From the NCBI GenBank assembly GCA_945898015.1, contig CAMDGM010000012.1, forward strand, positions 1 to 64,000: a stretch of 64,000 nucleotides of DNA, written 5' to 3'. Below the pieces are notes generated by a model that saw nothing but the letters and a program-made list of their open reading frames with translations, did no database searches and was not told the origin of the DNA. The translations under genes were made by a program, and so were the position numbers. Of the stretch, positions 1 through 8,107 are shown piece by piece; position 1 is the first letter of the stretch, and each line of letters opens with the position of its first letter. The DNA comes from PVC group bacterium (lineage in GTDB: Bacteria > Verrucomicrobiota > Kiritimatiellia > CAIKKV01).

Positions 1-128
1 AGCTAGACGAAATCTAAAACTCCAGCGCACGCATTTTCAAAACCATAGCCCGACGACGAATATCCCTCGGAAATCCGAGCGGATCATGGTAAGTTATGCC
101 TTCAAGAGACGACTATGGGATGGCAGTG
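1..128 (-). mobile_element. End fragment of a second IS copy, cut by the window edge
   Basis: These 128 bases are an exact reverse complement of 5322-5449, the transposase-3' end of the complete insertion sequence at 5322-6869. The match stops exactly at the terminal inverted repeat (111-128), so this is a real IS end and not chance similarity. The rest of this copy, if complete, lies left of base 1. Its orientation is opposite to the full copy, so the two transposase-3' ends face each other across 129-5321. A contig edge falling inside a repeat could also explain why the window starts here. Confidence 0.85.
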
Positions 129-192
129 ATCAGAATTCTATCTTACACCGCCGACGGGCGACGTGGGGCGCATTGCTATTACGTCATGGAAA

Positions 193-210
193 GCGGCGTC
201 AAGCCGCCGC
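193..210 (-). terminator. GC-rich hairpin after the GH-like gene, possible terminator
   Basis: The arms GCGGCG (193-198) and CGCCGC (205-210) pair perfectly around a 6-base loop. Read on the minus strand, the hairpin lies 22 bases past the stop of the gene at 232-3474 and is followed by only a short TTT. It may be a weak intrinsic terminator or a dispersed palindromic element. Confidence 0.45.
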
Positions 211-231
211 ACTCCAAATGATGAATGGCCG

Positions 232-3200
232 TCAGGGCGATAACAGCAGAATGTCGCCTTCATCCAGCTTGGGGAGCGTCGCCACAAGCAGTCCCTCTTT
301 GCGTTCGAGCGGAAAAACCTGATCGGTGGCGACCGATCGGGCACTCGTCATGGCGCCGGCGTCCCGGATCTTCACCGTCACCGGCTTGCTGATATGGCCG
401 CTCCAATTGATCAGAACGACGGCCAGCGCCCCGGTCTTCCGGTTGCGGAGCAGATGCCCCTCCACCAGCGCCGCATCCTCCCAGAGGCCATGGAAGCCCT
501 CCGCATCCACCACCGGCCGGACGCCGGCTTCCAGAACCGGCGCGGCCAGCCAGGACCGCTTGTCGGCGAGAAACCATTTCGGGTCCTTGTCCGTGGTGAT
601 CATCGGCTCCCAGGCGTACTCCACGCCCATGTGAAGACCCAGGACCCAGGCCGTCCCTTTCCCATGCCGGTGCCGGACCACGGCGGCTTTGCCGTCGGCG
701 TACGTCGCCATCACGTCCCCGGCTTGCTTCGGCTCCAGGATCTCCCGGCCCACCACCGGGAGGAACGACCCCTTCAAGGCGCCCTTGCCGGTGACCCTGG
801 CTTCCTCCGGCGCATCGCGCTGCTTCCGCACCGCGCCCAACTGGGAGCCGCCATAGCTGGGCACGTTCCCCCAGGCATCGAATGCGCCTCGCGAAGCCAG
901 CCCGAACACCGGCCAGAGAATGTCCAGCGGCCGGTCGGCTTCATCCCGCGCCAGGCCCCAGCCGCTCGTGATCAGCGTACCCCCCGCCTCCACCCACTGG
1001 GCCAGCCGGGCCGCCACATCGCGCCGGATATGGGAACCGCTGATGACAATGACCTTGTACCGGGAAAGGTCTTCGCTCATCAGGAGTCCTTCATCAAGCG
1101 CGTCCATGGGGATATGCGCATGCATGAGCGCCGTATACACCCACTTGGCGTTTTCATAGGACGCGCTTCCGGACAGGTACTCGGACGTCAACGGCCGCAC
1201 CACGGCCACTTCGGCGGGCACGGCCCAGTCGGAATCGTAAGTCACCGCTTCGCCTCCGGCGATGATCCGGTTCACCCAGGCAATCTCCCGGAGCCGCTCA
1301 ATGTTCCCCCCGAAGGTGTCGCCCTTGACATACTCCGGCCCATACGTGTACCAGTAGATCATCCGGACGCCCCGGGCCACCGCCGCCAGGCTGCGTTGAA
1401 TCGGCGCCCCGCGATGGGCTTTGACGTAAATCCCGAACTGCTTGTTCATGAACCGGGACAGGCTCCGCCCCACATCGCACAGATAGCTGTCCCACGGCCA
1501 GACGCGCCAATCGCGATTGGACGTTTCATAGACGAACGCATTGTCCGCATAGCGATAGAAATTGAAGAAATCCAGGCTGTGCCCGCCGAGCAGAAACGTG
1601 TTGCCGCGCAAGCTGAAGGAATAGGCCCACGGCTGTTTCGCGGCGGGGGTGACCGTCTCGCCGCGCGCCAACGCCTGCCGCTTGCGCTCGTTAACCGCAT
1701 CATACGCCTTCTTGAGCGGCTCGAAGACCCGCGCCGACGCCTCGCAGTTGAACCGCGCCGAATAGTACCAGAGCAGCATCTGCCCCTCCTGACTGAGCCG
1801 GCTCACCCGGTTCGTCAGGGTCACCTCCAGCACCTTGCCGTTCCACTCCAGCTCATCCAGCCGCTTCCGGGCCAGCTTCAACTCCGCCGACGCATCCTTG
1901 TTGGTTACGCCCGGCGACATCACCTCATCCATCAGCGGGTCGGACTTGCTGTCCGCGCCGGCCAATCGCTGGAGCCCAATGTCGAAGGACTCCTTGAGCT
2001 TCGAGTCGACCGCCGCCTGCGCCTTGAGCACAGCGTTGGTCAGCTCCGTCAGGCTGTCCCAATACGTCCGCGACCAATAGCCATACGTGGACCGGATGTC
2101 CTCCCAGGACGTGGCGCCGAAATCCGCCGGCGTGCGCCCGTCCGCTCGCACAAACTCGCGGAACGCGTCACGACAATAAGGACAACAGCCCTGGTGCGCC
2201 TTACCTTCGGGGGCCCGATCGAACTCGCTGCCGATCTCGTCCACCGTCCGCGCCCAAAGCTGATCCACGCCCACCTCGCCGCCCTTGGCGAAGGCCAGCT
2301 CAACGTTCGTCACGACATCGGCGATCACGTTGCTCATGTTCGGGGGGTAGTAGGGACAGCCATCCCCGAATTTCGGAGCCGGTTTCTTGACGCCCTCGCC
2401 CGCAAAGACCGAATCCACCCCCTTGATCTGATATCCGCCGGTATACCCCCCCTGCTGAAGACGGCTGAATTCCGCGGCGATGCCGATCTTGTTCCTCCGC
2501 TGATCCGCAAAGAACTTCGGAATGCCGATGGTTCCGTTCATCCCCATGAACCGCAGGATTTCAAACTCGGCCAGGAACGTGTCCGGGTCCGACGTCCGGA
2601 TCGAGTAGCCGCCCTTTTCGCCAAACCCATAGCAGTCGGTGCTGATCGCATACAGCCTCGGCACGGGCCGGTCAAGCCCCGGCGTCTCCTTCAGGGCCTG
2701 GAGCTTTCGATGCACATAGTCCTTCAGGCTTCCCACCTCCTGCGCAAACTCCGGCTTCGGCGAACCGTCGGGATTGAGGTGCTGGAACGGCACCATGATG
2801 CCCAGGGCATTCCCCTGCGCTCCGGTCACACGAAAGCGTTTGAGCGGCTTGCCGCCATACAGGAATTCAAATTCCAGCTCGGTGTCGGAAACATTCCCAT
2901 TGGACTTCAGCCCCTCCACCCCGAAAGTCAGGCTCAAGTTGCCGCGATGGCGGCCGAACACGCTGATGGGGAACTCCCTGGACCAGACGCCCGGGTTGAG
3001 GTACACCGCATTGACGGTCTTCCCCTCCACCACCACCCGGTCGGGCTTGGCCGGCTCCTTCGCCAGCGCCAGGAGCTGCTCCCCCGCTTCGCGGTTGCCC
3101 GTGCTCATCAACGAGTTCGCATCCACTTGAGGCGCGACCGGGGACGACGGCCGTTCGGTGGTCAAATCGCCCCGCACCGGGGTCCCCCCCAGCCCTTCGC

Positions 3201-3474
3201 CGCCAAAGCGCCACTGGATCGAGGCCGGCTGCTCCGGCGAGAGCCGGGTCACGCGCGCCCGCACCGTCACCCCCGCTTTGGTGGAGGCCATGACAGGCGT
3301 CGTGGCCGGAGCGCTTTTGGCAGACCGCCCGGGTTGAGTCGCCTTCTGCTCGACCACTTCACCCACGGTCGTCTCTTCCGCCCCCACAGCGCCATGAAGC
3401 ACCACCAGGGCCAGCCCGACGCCGGCAAACAGGGGCGTTGCCTTAGTCCTCCTCAGAAAGCAGGATGCCGTCAT
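232..3474 (-). CDS. Secreted glycoside-hydrolase-like protein
   Basis: This 1080-residue protein has a signal peptide at about residues 1-31 (cleavage near GAVGA/EE) and is probably exported. After a low-complexity linker and a beta-rich N-terminal region comes a large central part with features of a (beta/alpha)8 glycosidase. This includes a short cysteine cluster (GCCPYC, near residue 428). Residues about 760-880 resemble the glutamine-amidotransferase-like trimerisation domain of GH42 beta-galactosidases (RYKVIVISGSHI, AGGTLITSGWGLA). The substrate is unknown, though polysaccharide breakdown is likely. The ATG is preceded by AAAAGGGGAA at good spacing. It is the last gene of the three-gene block between the two IS ends. 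The GH class is an inference from weak similarity. Confidence 0.7.
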   Translation of the reverse strand: MTASCFLRRTKATPLFAGVGLALVVLHGAVGAEETTVGEVVEQKATQPGRSAKSAPATTPVMASTKAGVTVRARVTRLSPEQPASIQWRFGGEGLGGTPVRGDLTTERPSSPVAPQVDANSLMSTGNREAGEQLLALAKEPAKPDRVVVEGKTVNAVYLNPGVWSREFPISVFGRHRGNLSLTFGVEGLKSNGNVSDTELEFEFLYGGKPLKRFRVTGAQGNALGIMVPFQHLNPDGSPKPEFAQEVGSLKDYVHRKLQALKETPGLDRPVPRLYAISTDCYGFGEKGGYSIRTSDPDTFLAEFEILRFMGMNGTIGIPKFFADQRRNKIGIAAEFSRLQQGGYTGGYQIKGVDSVFAGEGVKKPAPKFGDGCPYYPPNMSNVIADVVTNVELAFAKGGEVGVDQLWARTVDEIGSEFDRAPEGKAHQGCCPYCRDAFREFVRADGRTPADFGATSWEDIRSTYGYWSRTYWDSLTELTNAVLKAQAAVDSKLKESFDIGLQRLAGADSKSDPLMDEVMSPGVTNKDASAELKLARKRLDELEWNGKVLEVTLTNRVSRLSQEGQMLLWYYSARFNCEASARVFEPLKKAYDAVNERKRQALARGETVTPAAKQPWAYSFSLRGNTFLLGGHSLDFFNFYRYADNAFVYETSNRDWRVWPWDSYLCDVGRSLSRFMNKQFGIYVKAHRGAPIQRSLAAVARGVRMIYWYTYGPEYVKGDTFGGNIERLREIAWVNRIIAGGEAVTYDSDWAVPAEVAVVRPLTSEYLSGSASYENAKWVYTALMHAHIPMDALDEGLLMSEDLSRYKVIVISGSHIRRDVAARLAQWVEAGGTLITSGWGLARDEADRPLDILWPVFGLASRGAFDAWGNVPSYGGSQLGAVRKQRDAPEEARVTGKGALKGSFLPVVGREILEPKQAGDVMATYADGKAAVVRHRHGKGTAWVLGLHMGVEYAWEPMITTDKDPKWFLADKRSWLAAPVLEAGVRPVVDAEGFHGLWEDAALVEGHLLRNRKTGALAVVLINWSGHISKPVTVKIRDAGAMTSARSVATDQVFPLERKEGLLVATLPKLDEGDILLLSP

Positions 3475-3542
3475 TTAAATTCCCCTTTTCAATCAGGTAA
3501 ATGGGATCAACCAGGCCGCCCAGGAACAGTTCGTCCGCAGTC

Positions 3543-3559
3543 TGAACGGCTCCCGTTCA
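3543..3559. promoter_or_regulatory. Perfect 7-bp palindrome upstream of the GH-like gene
   Basis: TGAACGG (3543-3549) and CCGTTCA (3553-3559) form a perfect dyad with a 3-base centre, about 70 bases upstream of the ATG at 3474. No T-run follows on either strand, so a terminator is unlikely; an operator or leader hairpin is possible. The rest of 3475-3657 shows no convincing promoter. Confidence 0.3.
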
Positions 3560-3657
3560 ACGAGGCTGGGGCATGCAGGATCCAAGGCTATTCACAACGA
3601 TAACACATATCCGAAGCCATCACAGCTAATAATTTCATCGCATCACGCGAGAACCGC

Positions 3658-4557
3658 TCAGCGGATCGCCTTCGGAAGGGGCGTCATCGTCAACACAAGC
3701 CGGGGTTCGCCACCGCTCCGGTCCGGGCTGAGCGCCGACGTGACCAGCACGTCGCAACCGCCGCCCGCCGGAGTCGTCAACTTCAAAACCCCCAGCCAGG
3801 CGCCCTGGGTCGAAGGCGCGTGCAGCATGGCATCCACCAACTCATACGAGTTGCAGAAATCCGCGATGAGATGCTTGAGCACCGCCTGCTCCTGGTCGAG
3901 CCGTAAAATTTTCAGGAACGCCGGGTTCGCAAACTCAATGGCGCCTTCCTGATTACAAACGACGATTCCCGTTCCCGCGCTTCGGACGGCCTCATCCGCC
4001 AGGCTCGGAGGCCGCGCTTCCGGAGCCGGCTCACGCCGGTCAACCTTGTGAATCGAAAAAATAAAATCGCCCTGGCTCAGGAGGTGCATGCGGCTGATGG
4101 CGATTTCAGCCGGAAACGTGCCGCCATCCTTGCGCTTGCAATTAGCGTTCACGACCGTGAATCGCCCGGCTTCGGCATTGGCGCGAAGCTGGTAAAGCAG
4201 CCGGCTATCAAACCCCACCACCAGCTCCTCGCACGGCATGCCCCAGAGCTCCTGCTCCGTGTAACCCAGATAATGACCCGCCCGCGGATTGCTGCCGATC
4301 ACGGACCCCTTCTCGTCGAAAATCAAAACGCCATCGTGAAGCCCGCCCATCAGATTCTTATAGAGGGAAATATCCGCTGTTCGACTCGCCCCTTGCCCCG
4401 GCGCAGGCGGAACCACGGGCTTGGCCGGCTCAACCACCGCCGGAGGAACGGGCTGAGGAACCAACCGTAAAGGGGTCGGCGGCGGTGGCGCCGCCACCGT
4501 GACCGGAGCGCCCGGCTCCGGCTTTTTCGTCAACGAGTTAAAGAATTTTTCCAGCAC
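3658..4557 (-). CDS. Tandem PAS-domain protein without an output domain
   Basis: This 299-residue protein begins at GTG (4557) behind a GAGGA ribosome-binding site. Residues 1-65 are a basic and proline-rich linker. Two PAS domains follow, at about 72-180 (NLMGGLHDGVLIFDEKGSVI, then GYTEQELWGM) and 188-290 (TGIVVCNQEGAIEFANPAFL). No kinase, cyclase or DNA-binding domain follows, so it may be a stand-alone sensor or an adaptor that binds a partner. The N-terminus has no signal peptide or membrane segment. It sits 50 bases downstream of the HU-like gene and probably shares its transcript. The ligand is unknown. Confidence 0.75.
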   Translation of the reverse strand: MLEKFFNSLTKKPEPGAPVTVAAPPPPTPLRLVPQPVPPAVVEPAKPVVPPAPGQGASRTADISLYKNLMGGLHDGVLIFDEKGSVIGSNPRAGHYLGYTEQELWGMPCEELVVGFDSRLLYQLRANAEAGRFTVVNANCKRKDGGTFPAEIAISRMHLLSQGDFIFSIHKVDRREPAPEARPPSLADEAVRSAGTGIVVCNQEGAIEFANPAFLKILRLDQEQAVLKHLIADFCNSYELVDAMLHAPSTQGAWLGVLKLTTPAGGGCDVLVTSALSPDRSGGEPRLVLTMTPLPKAIR

Positions 4558-4607
4558 CGGAATTCCTCATGAAGCGTGTGTCGCCCCTCGGGTCTAACGC
4601 TTCATCC

Positions 4608-5294
4608 CTATTGTAAATCGGACAAATCTATACGGATCGTCATTGACGAAAGATCGACTTTCGGCTTGACCGCTGACGGGGAAGCTTTGGCGGCCGCCGC
4701 CTTCTCGTCTGGCTTTCCTTTCGCCGACGATCCGTCCAGACGAACATTCGCCGGCCGGGCGGGAATCGTTAACATCGCCTTGCAGAAGGGACATTCCCCC
4801 TTCAATCCCGCGGACTTCGGAGGCGCCGCGATCATATTCCCGCAATCCGGACAAGGGAAAATGAGTTGCCCGTCCTCGCTCTCCGCAATGCCCGCTCCGG
4901 CGGCTGGAGCCGCGGGAGGCGGCAATGGCGGCGAACCAGCAGGCGCTCCCGAATCACGGATATCCAGCGGGGCCAGATCGTCGATTTCCTGAACCGTAAC
5001 ATCCTTATTGGGCGTGATGGCCGTTTTCGCTTTTTTGAGAGGAAGCATTTTCAGCGCCAGGCGCTCACCAATCAACAGAAGCTTCCCTGTGACCGGATTC
5101 CGATGGCGCGAGGCCTTTTTCTTGACCACTTTGATCTTGCAGAGGCCCGGGATGACAAAACCATGCTCGGCTTCACGGTACGCAATCCGGGTGAGCTGCT
5201 CGAAAACATGAGTCACGGCAACCTTGCTCAACCCCGTGATCTCGGCTACTTCAGCCACCAAATTCGTTTTTGTATATGTTTTTTTGGCAGTCAT
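4608..5294 (-). CDS. HU/IHF-like DNA-binding protein with C-terminal zinc ribbon
   Basis: Residues 1-92 of this 228-residue protein match the HU/IHF fold: a helical dimerisation part, then a beta arm with the family signature RNPVTG at 65-70. A proline/alanine-rich linker leads to a zinc ribbon whose cysteines are C148, C151, C168 and C171 (CPDC...CPFC). A second basic/alanine linker and a short acidic tail end the protein. HU proteins are normally about 90 residues, so this is a large variant that probably architecturally binds DNA while the ribbon contacts another partner (inference). The start lies only 27 bases from the IS end at 5322, so its native promoter has been displaced. Transcription may now come from the IS, which reads in the same direction. 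Confidence 0.82.
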   Translation of the reverse strand: MTAKKTYTKTNLVAEVAEITGLSKVAVTHVFEQLTRIAYREAEHGFVIPGLCKIKVVKKKASRHRNPVTGKLLLIGERLALKMLPLKKAKTAITPNKDVTVQEIDDLAPLDIRDSGAPAGSPPLPPPAAPAAGAGIAESEDGQLIFPCPDCGNMIAAPPKSAGLKGECPFCKAMLTIPARPANVRLDGSSAKGKPDEKAAAAKASPSAVKPKVDLSSMTIRIDLSDLQ

Positions 5295-5321
5295 TTTGAT
5301 TTCTCAATATTAAAAAAGTTC

Positions 5322-5339
5322 CACTGCCATCCCATAGTC
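5322..5339 (+). repeat. IS terminal inverted repeat, transposase-3' side
   Basis: CACTGCCATCCCATAGTC; its reverse complement occurs at 6852-6869 and again at 111-128. Inward of base 18 the two ends diverge. Confidence 0.93.
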
Positions 5340-5474
5340 GTCTCTTGAAGGCATAACTTACCATGATCCGCTCGGATTTCCGAGGGATATTCGTCGTCGG
5401 GCTATGGTTTTGAAAATGCGTGCGCTGGAGTTTTAGATTTCGTCTAGCTGTACGGGGCTTTCTCGAGCCTGAGA

Positions 5475-6779
5475 TTACCCATGCTGTCCCATAGGACGGC
5501 TTGAACAGGCCTCGAAGCCCGGCAAAAACGGCTCTTTGTCACACGGCAGAGGCCGATGAGGGCCGCCGGCTGTCCCATAGCAATGAAGCAAGTCGATAAG
5601 AACAGTCTTAACCCAGAGGGCGCTGCGCACGATACCCACGCAACGGGAGAAGCTGTGCCCCCAGCGCGAGACGTGACGGAGGAAGCGCAACAGCAGATGG
5701 GTCAACAGGCCGGTCCAGACCTGCCACTTGACTGCCTGCTCGTTCGTGCCCACGAAGTCCCGAAGCTGGAGCGTCTGCTTGATTTCCTTGAAAAAGGTCT
5801 CGATGGCCCAGCGAGCGCGGTAAAGTTCGGCGATGGTGCGCGCCGACCAGTCCATGTGGTTGGTAATGAAAGTCATCTCGCGTTCAACCCCGTCGACCTC
5901 GACCATCGCCGTGACGAGGCGCAACAGTCCCGGATAGGCCGCCGTGGTCTTGACGCCGGCGGGCCGAACGATCGCGTCGCGCAGCATCTTGCCGGAACAG
6001 GGGCACTTGCGGATCGTCCGAAAAAGCATGTTGACCTTGGGTCGGAGCACGAAGAGGATCCCCCGGGCATTCAGGTCGGCCAGGAACGCCAGGTCTACAT
6101 ACGCCCGGTCGGCCAGCAAAACATCATCCGGCCCCATGCCTGCGCAGAGTGCGGCGGCCCGCACGGAGTCGTGGTGCGCCGCATCTTCCACCACCACACA
6201 GGTCGGCAGGAATGTGCCGATATCCAGGCGCATGTGGCATTTTGCGGCCGCTTTGCGCCGGCGGTGGCGAGCCCAGTCGATACTTCGCAAGGTCAGTTGC
6301 AGAGTCGTGGAATCCATCGCGAAGATGTCGCGCTTCAGCCGATGGAGGAACCCGGCGTGTTTTCGATACTGCGTAAAACTCGGACAGATCGACTGGAGAT
6401 GCTCCAGCATCTGCCAGTACAACGCCTCGGCCATGGCCGGTTCGCGCGTCCGGTTCGCATTCGAAAACGTGTTGCGCGCCGGTGCGCTCGCGCCCCGAAT
6501 ACGACCAAACTCCGCCTCATGAACAGCCAGGGCGTCGCAAATGTCGTTCAGACTCAAGGCGTGCGAGGCATGGCCGAACAGGAGCGCCTGTACATGGCTC
6601 GTGCACGAGAAACCCCGCGTATCGATCTGAAACTCCCGCTCCAGTTTCGGAATCAGATGCCCGGGAATCAGGTTGCAAATCTGCCGAAAAACAGTATGCT
6701 CGCTTCTCGTTGGCCGGGTCGGTCCGCCCTTCGGGGCGGGAGGCGCTTGGCGGTGCCTCTGGGTGTTTTTTTTGTTCAT
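5475..6779 (-). CDS. IS4-family DDE transposase
   Basis: This 434-residue protein catalyses cut-and-paste movement of its IS. The N-terminal part (about 25-110) resembles DUF4372. The catalytic triad is readable: D156 (AMDSTTL), D224 (LLADRAYVD) and E327. The IS4 signature Y320, R323, E327, K334 is intact, and there is no frameshift or internal stop, so it should be active. The ATG at 6779 abuts a perfect 7-bp hairpin (6780-6796) that covers the expected ribosome-binding region. Such structures limit transposase translation from read-through transcripts in other IS elements; here that role is inference. The stop lies 153 bases from the IS end. Confidence 0.95.
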   Translation of the reverse strand: MNKKNTQRHRQAPPAPKGGPTRPTRSEHTVFRQICNLIPGHLIPKLEREFQIDTRGFSCTSHVQALLFGHASHALSLNDICDALAVHEAEFGRIRGASAPARNTFSNANRTREPAMAEALYWQMLEHLQSICPSFTQYRKHAGFLHRLKRDIFAMDSTTLQLTLRSIDWARHRRRKAAAKCHMRLDIGTFLPTCVVVEDAAHHDSVRAAALCAGMGPDDVLLADRAYVDLAFLADLNARGILFVLRPKVNMLFRTIRKCPCSGKMLRDAIVRPAGVKTTAAYPGLLRLVTAMVEVDGVEREMTFITNHMDWSARTIAELYRARWAIETFFKEIKQTLQLRDFVGTNEQAVKWQVWTGLLTHLLLRFLRHVSRWGHSFSRCVGIVRSALWVKTVLIDLLHCYGTAGGPHRPLPCDKEPFLPGFEACSSRPMGQHG

Positions 6780-6796
6780 GCCTGTAGGTTACAGGC
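6780..6796 (-). promoter_or_regulatory. Hairpin abutting the transposase start codon
   Basis: GCCTGTA (6780-6786) and TACAGGC (6790-6796) pair perfectly around a 3-base loop, ending one base before the ATG on the minus strand. The only AGG in reach for ribosome binding is inside the stem. Confidence 0.5.
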
Positions 6797-6851
6797 AAGC
6801 CTCCGCCCGGCCAGCACTTTTTCAAGGCGATTCGTTGCCGATTGACGAACG

Positions 6852-6869
6852 GACTATGGGATGGCAGTG
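6852..6869 (-). repeat. IS terminal inverted repeat, transposase-5' side
   Basis: Exact reverse complement of 5322-5339. The flanking bases 6870-6880 show no duplication of the bases left of 5322. Confidence 0.93.
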
Positions 6870-6891
6870 GGTTTGATTCTATTTGAGAAAC

Positions 6892-6920
6892 TTGCCATTT
6901 CACAAATAATACGTTACAAA
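6892..6920 (+). promoter_or_regulatory. Sigma70-type promoter for the oxidoreductase at 6961
   Basis: TTGCCA (6892-6897), 17-base spacer, TACAAA (6915-6920). It starts 22 bases outside the IS end, so it belongs to the host sequence. Confidence 0.5.
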
Positions 6921-6960
6921 TTCAGTCATCGTAGCACATTCAAGTGAAGGATCCCATGTC

Positions 6961-8094
6961 ATGAGTAAGCTGAAAGTCGCGATGATCGGAGGCGGAGGAG
7001 AAGGCAGTTTTTTTGGAAAGGTGCATCTTCGGGCCGTCGGCCTGGATGGTACACGTGAAGTGACCGCCGGGGTTCTACGCCATGATCCCCAGGCGGCGAT
7101 GGCCGCGGCTCAAGCGTGGGGTATTCGGGGTTTTCCTGATCTTTCCGCCATGCTAAAAGCCTGGAAAAAGGGGCAGGTCGAACTGGATTATGCCGTGGTC
7201 ACGACGCCTAATTTTGCCCATTTTGCGGCGGCCAAGGCTTGCCTGGAAGCCGGGCTTCCTGTTCTTTGTGAAAAACCGATGACGCTGACGGTCTCCGAAT
7301 CCGAGGAACTGGCGCGGCTGGTTAAAAAAACGAATCTTCCTTTTGTGCTCGCCCATACCTATACCGGCCATCCCATGATGATGACGGCTAAAATGATGGT
7401 GGCGGAAGGGGTCATTGGCGACGTTCGCAAAGTCGAATCCTGGTATAATCAGGGCTGGCTTTCCACGGCATTGGAGAAGTCCGGCCAGCAGCAGGCTTCC
7501 TGGCGAACCGATCCCAAGCGAACAGGCATTTCGAATTGCGGGGGCGACATCGGCACCCATGCCTTTGTGGCGGCCACGTGGGTCAGCGGACAGGCGGTGA
7601 AAAAAGTGAGCGCCCGGCTCAACCGTTTTGTTCCCGGCCGCATGCTGGACGATGACTTCAATGTGATTGGGGAATTGGCCAATGGTGGAACGGCTATAAT
7701 TACGGCTACGCAGATCGCCATCGGGTACAAAAATGATTGTGGGTTTCGTATTTTTGGAACCACGGGTTCTTTGGAGTGGCACCAGGAACGCGCCGAGGCG
7801 TTGATTGTGAAAAACGGTGGGGCTGATCAAACCTTCTGGATTAATGGTGGCGCCGGCATTCCCCGTATTGTCAGCTCGTATCAGCGTTCACCCGGCGGAC
7901 ACAATGAAGATTTCTTCGAGGCTCTGGCTAATCTTCATACGACCTTGGAGCGTAAGATTCGGAAGCGGAACGGGGAAAAGGGAGTTCTGGAAGCGTTCCC
8001 GCATCCCGGCGCGCCCGAGGGCTTGGCTGGTATGAAATTCGTGAAAGCGGCCGTGGTTAGTTCCAAGGCGAAAGGCGCATGGACAAAGGTGTAA
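6961..8094 (+). CDS. Gfo/Idh/MocA-family oxidoreductase
   Basis: This 377-residue NAD(P)-dependent sugar or cyclitol dehydrogenase has an N-terminal Rossmann fold (VAMIGGGGEGSFFGKVHL) and the family motif CEKPMTLTV near residue 100. The C-terminal alpha/beta substrate domain contains NCGGDIGTHAF at about 193. Members oxidise or isomerise sugars such as myo-inositol, glucose derivatives or N-acetylated sugars; the substrate cannot be read from sequence. The ATG follows GAAGGATC at rather long spacing. It has its own promoter and is convergent with the uroporphyrinogen-decarboxylase-like gene at 8108, 13 bases away. It probably serves the same pathway as the second oxidoreductase at 9306. Confidence 0.9.
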   Translation: MSKLKVAMIGGGGEGSFFGKVHLRAVGLDGTREVTAGVLRHDPQAAMAAAQAWGIRGFPDLSAMLKAWKKGQVELDYAVVTTPNFAHFAAAKACLEAGLPVLCEKPMTLTVSESEELARLVKKTNLPFVLAHTYTGHPMMMTAKMMVAEGVIGDVRKVESWYNQGWLSTALEKSGQQQASWRTDPKRTGISNCGGDIGTHAFVAATWVSGQAVKKVSARLNRFVPGRMLDDDFNVIGELANGGTAIITATQIAIGYKNDCGFRIFGTTGSLEWHQERAEALIVKNGGADQTFWINGGAGIPRIVSSYQRSPGGHNEDFFEALANLHTTLERKIRKRNGEKGVLEAFPHPGAPEGLAGMKFVKAAVVSSKAKGAWTKV

Positions 8095-8107
8095 TCTGAC
8101 AGAAGGT

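Larger units (their letters stand above)
1..6869. mobile_element. Putative composite transposon (two inverted IS copies around three genes)
   Basis: Two copies of the same IS end lie in inverted orientation around 5.2 kb that carries a glycoside-hydrolase-like gene, a PAS gene and an HU-like gene, all on the minus strand. The full copy shows no target-site duplication: about ten bases left of 5322 and right of 6869 do not match. That is expected if the inner flank is cargo and the outer flank is the target, or if the copies recombined by inversion. The far end of the left copy is outside the window, so mobility as a unit is inference. Confidence 0.4.
5322..6869 (-). mobile_element. Complete IS4-family insertion sequence, 1548 bp
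   Basis: Perfect 18-bp terminal inverted repeats (5322-5339 and 6852-6869) bound a single transposase gene on the minus strand. The family call rests on the transposase, which carries a DUF4372-like N-terminus and the Y-x2-R-x3-E-x6-K signature. No target duplication is visible. The first 128 bases recur inverted at 1-128, which fixes the left boundary independently: identity stops at 5322. Confidence 0.92.

Noticed and set aside
394-3603. Very long open frame (1069 codons) antisense to the secreted GH-like gene
   Set aside because: It lacks a ribosome-binding site and known motifs, and its composition is the mirror of a GC-rich gene. The minus-strand frame has a signal peptide and conserved segments.
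5556-6845. Open frame of 429 codons antisense to the transposase
   Set aside because: The minus-strand frame carries the full DDE and YREK residues; this one has no motif.
5311-6880. Target-site duplication around the IS
   Set aside because: Flanks at 5312-5321 and 6870-6879 do not match beyond three bases, which is chance level.
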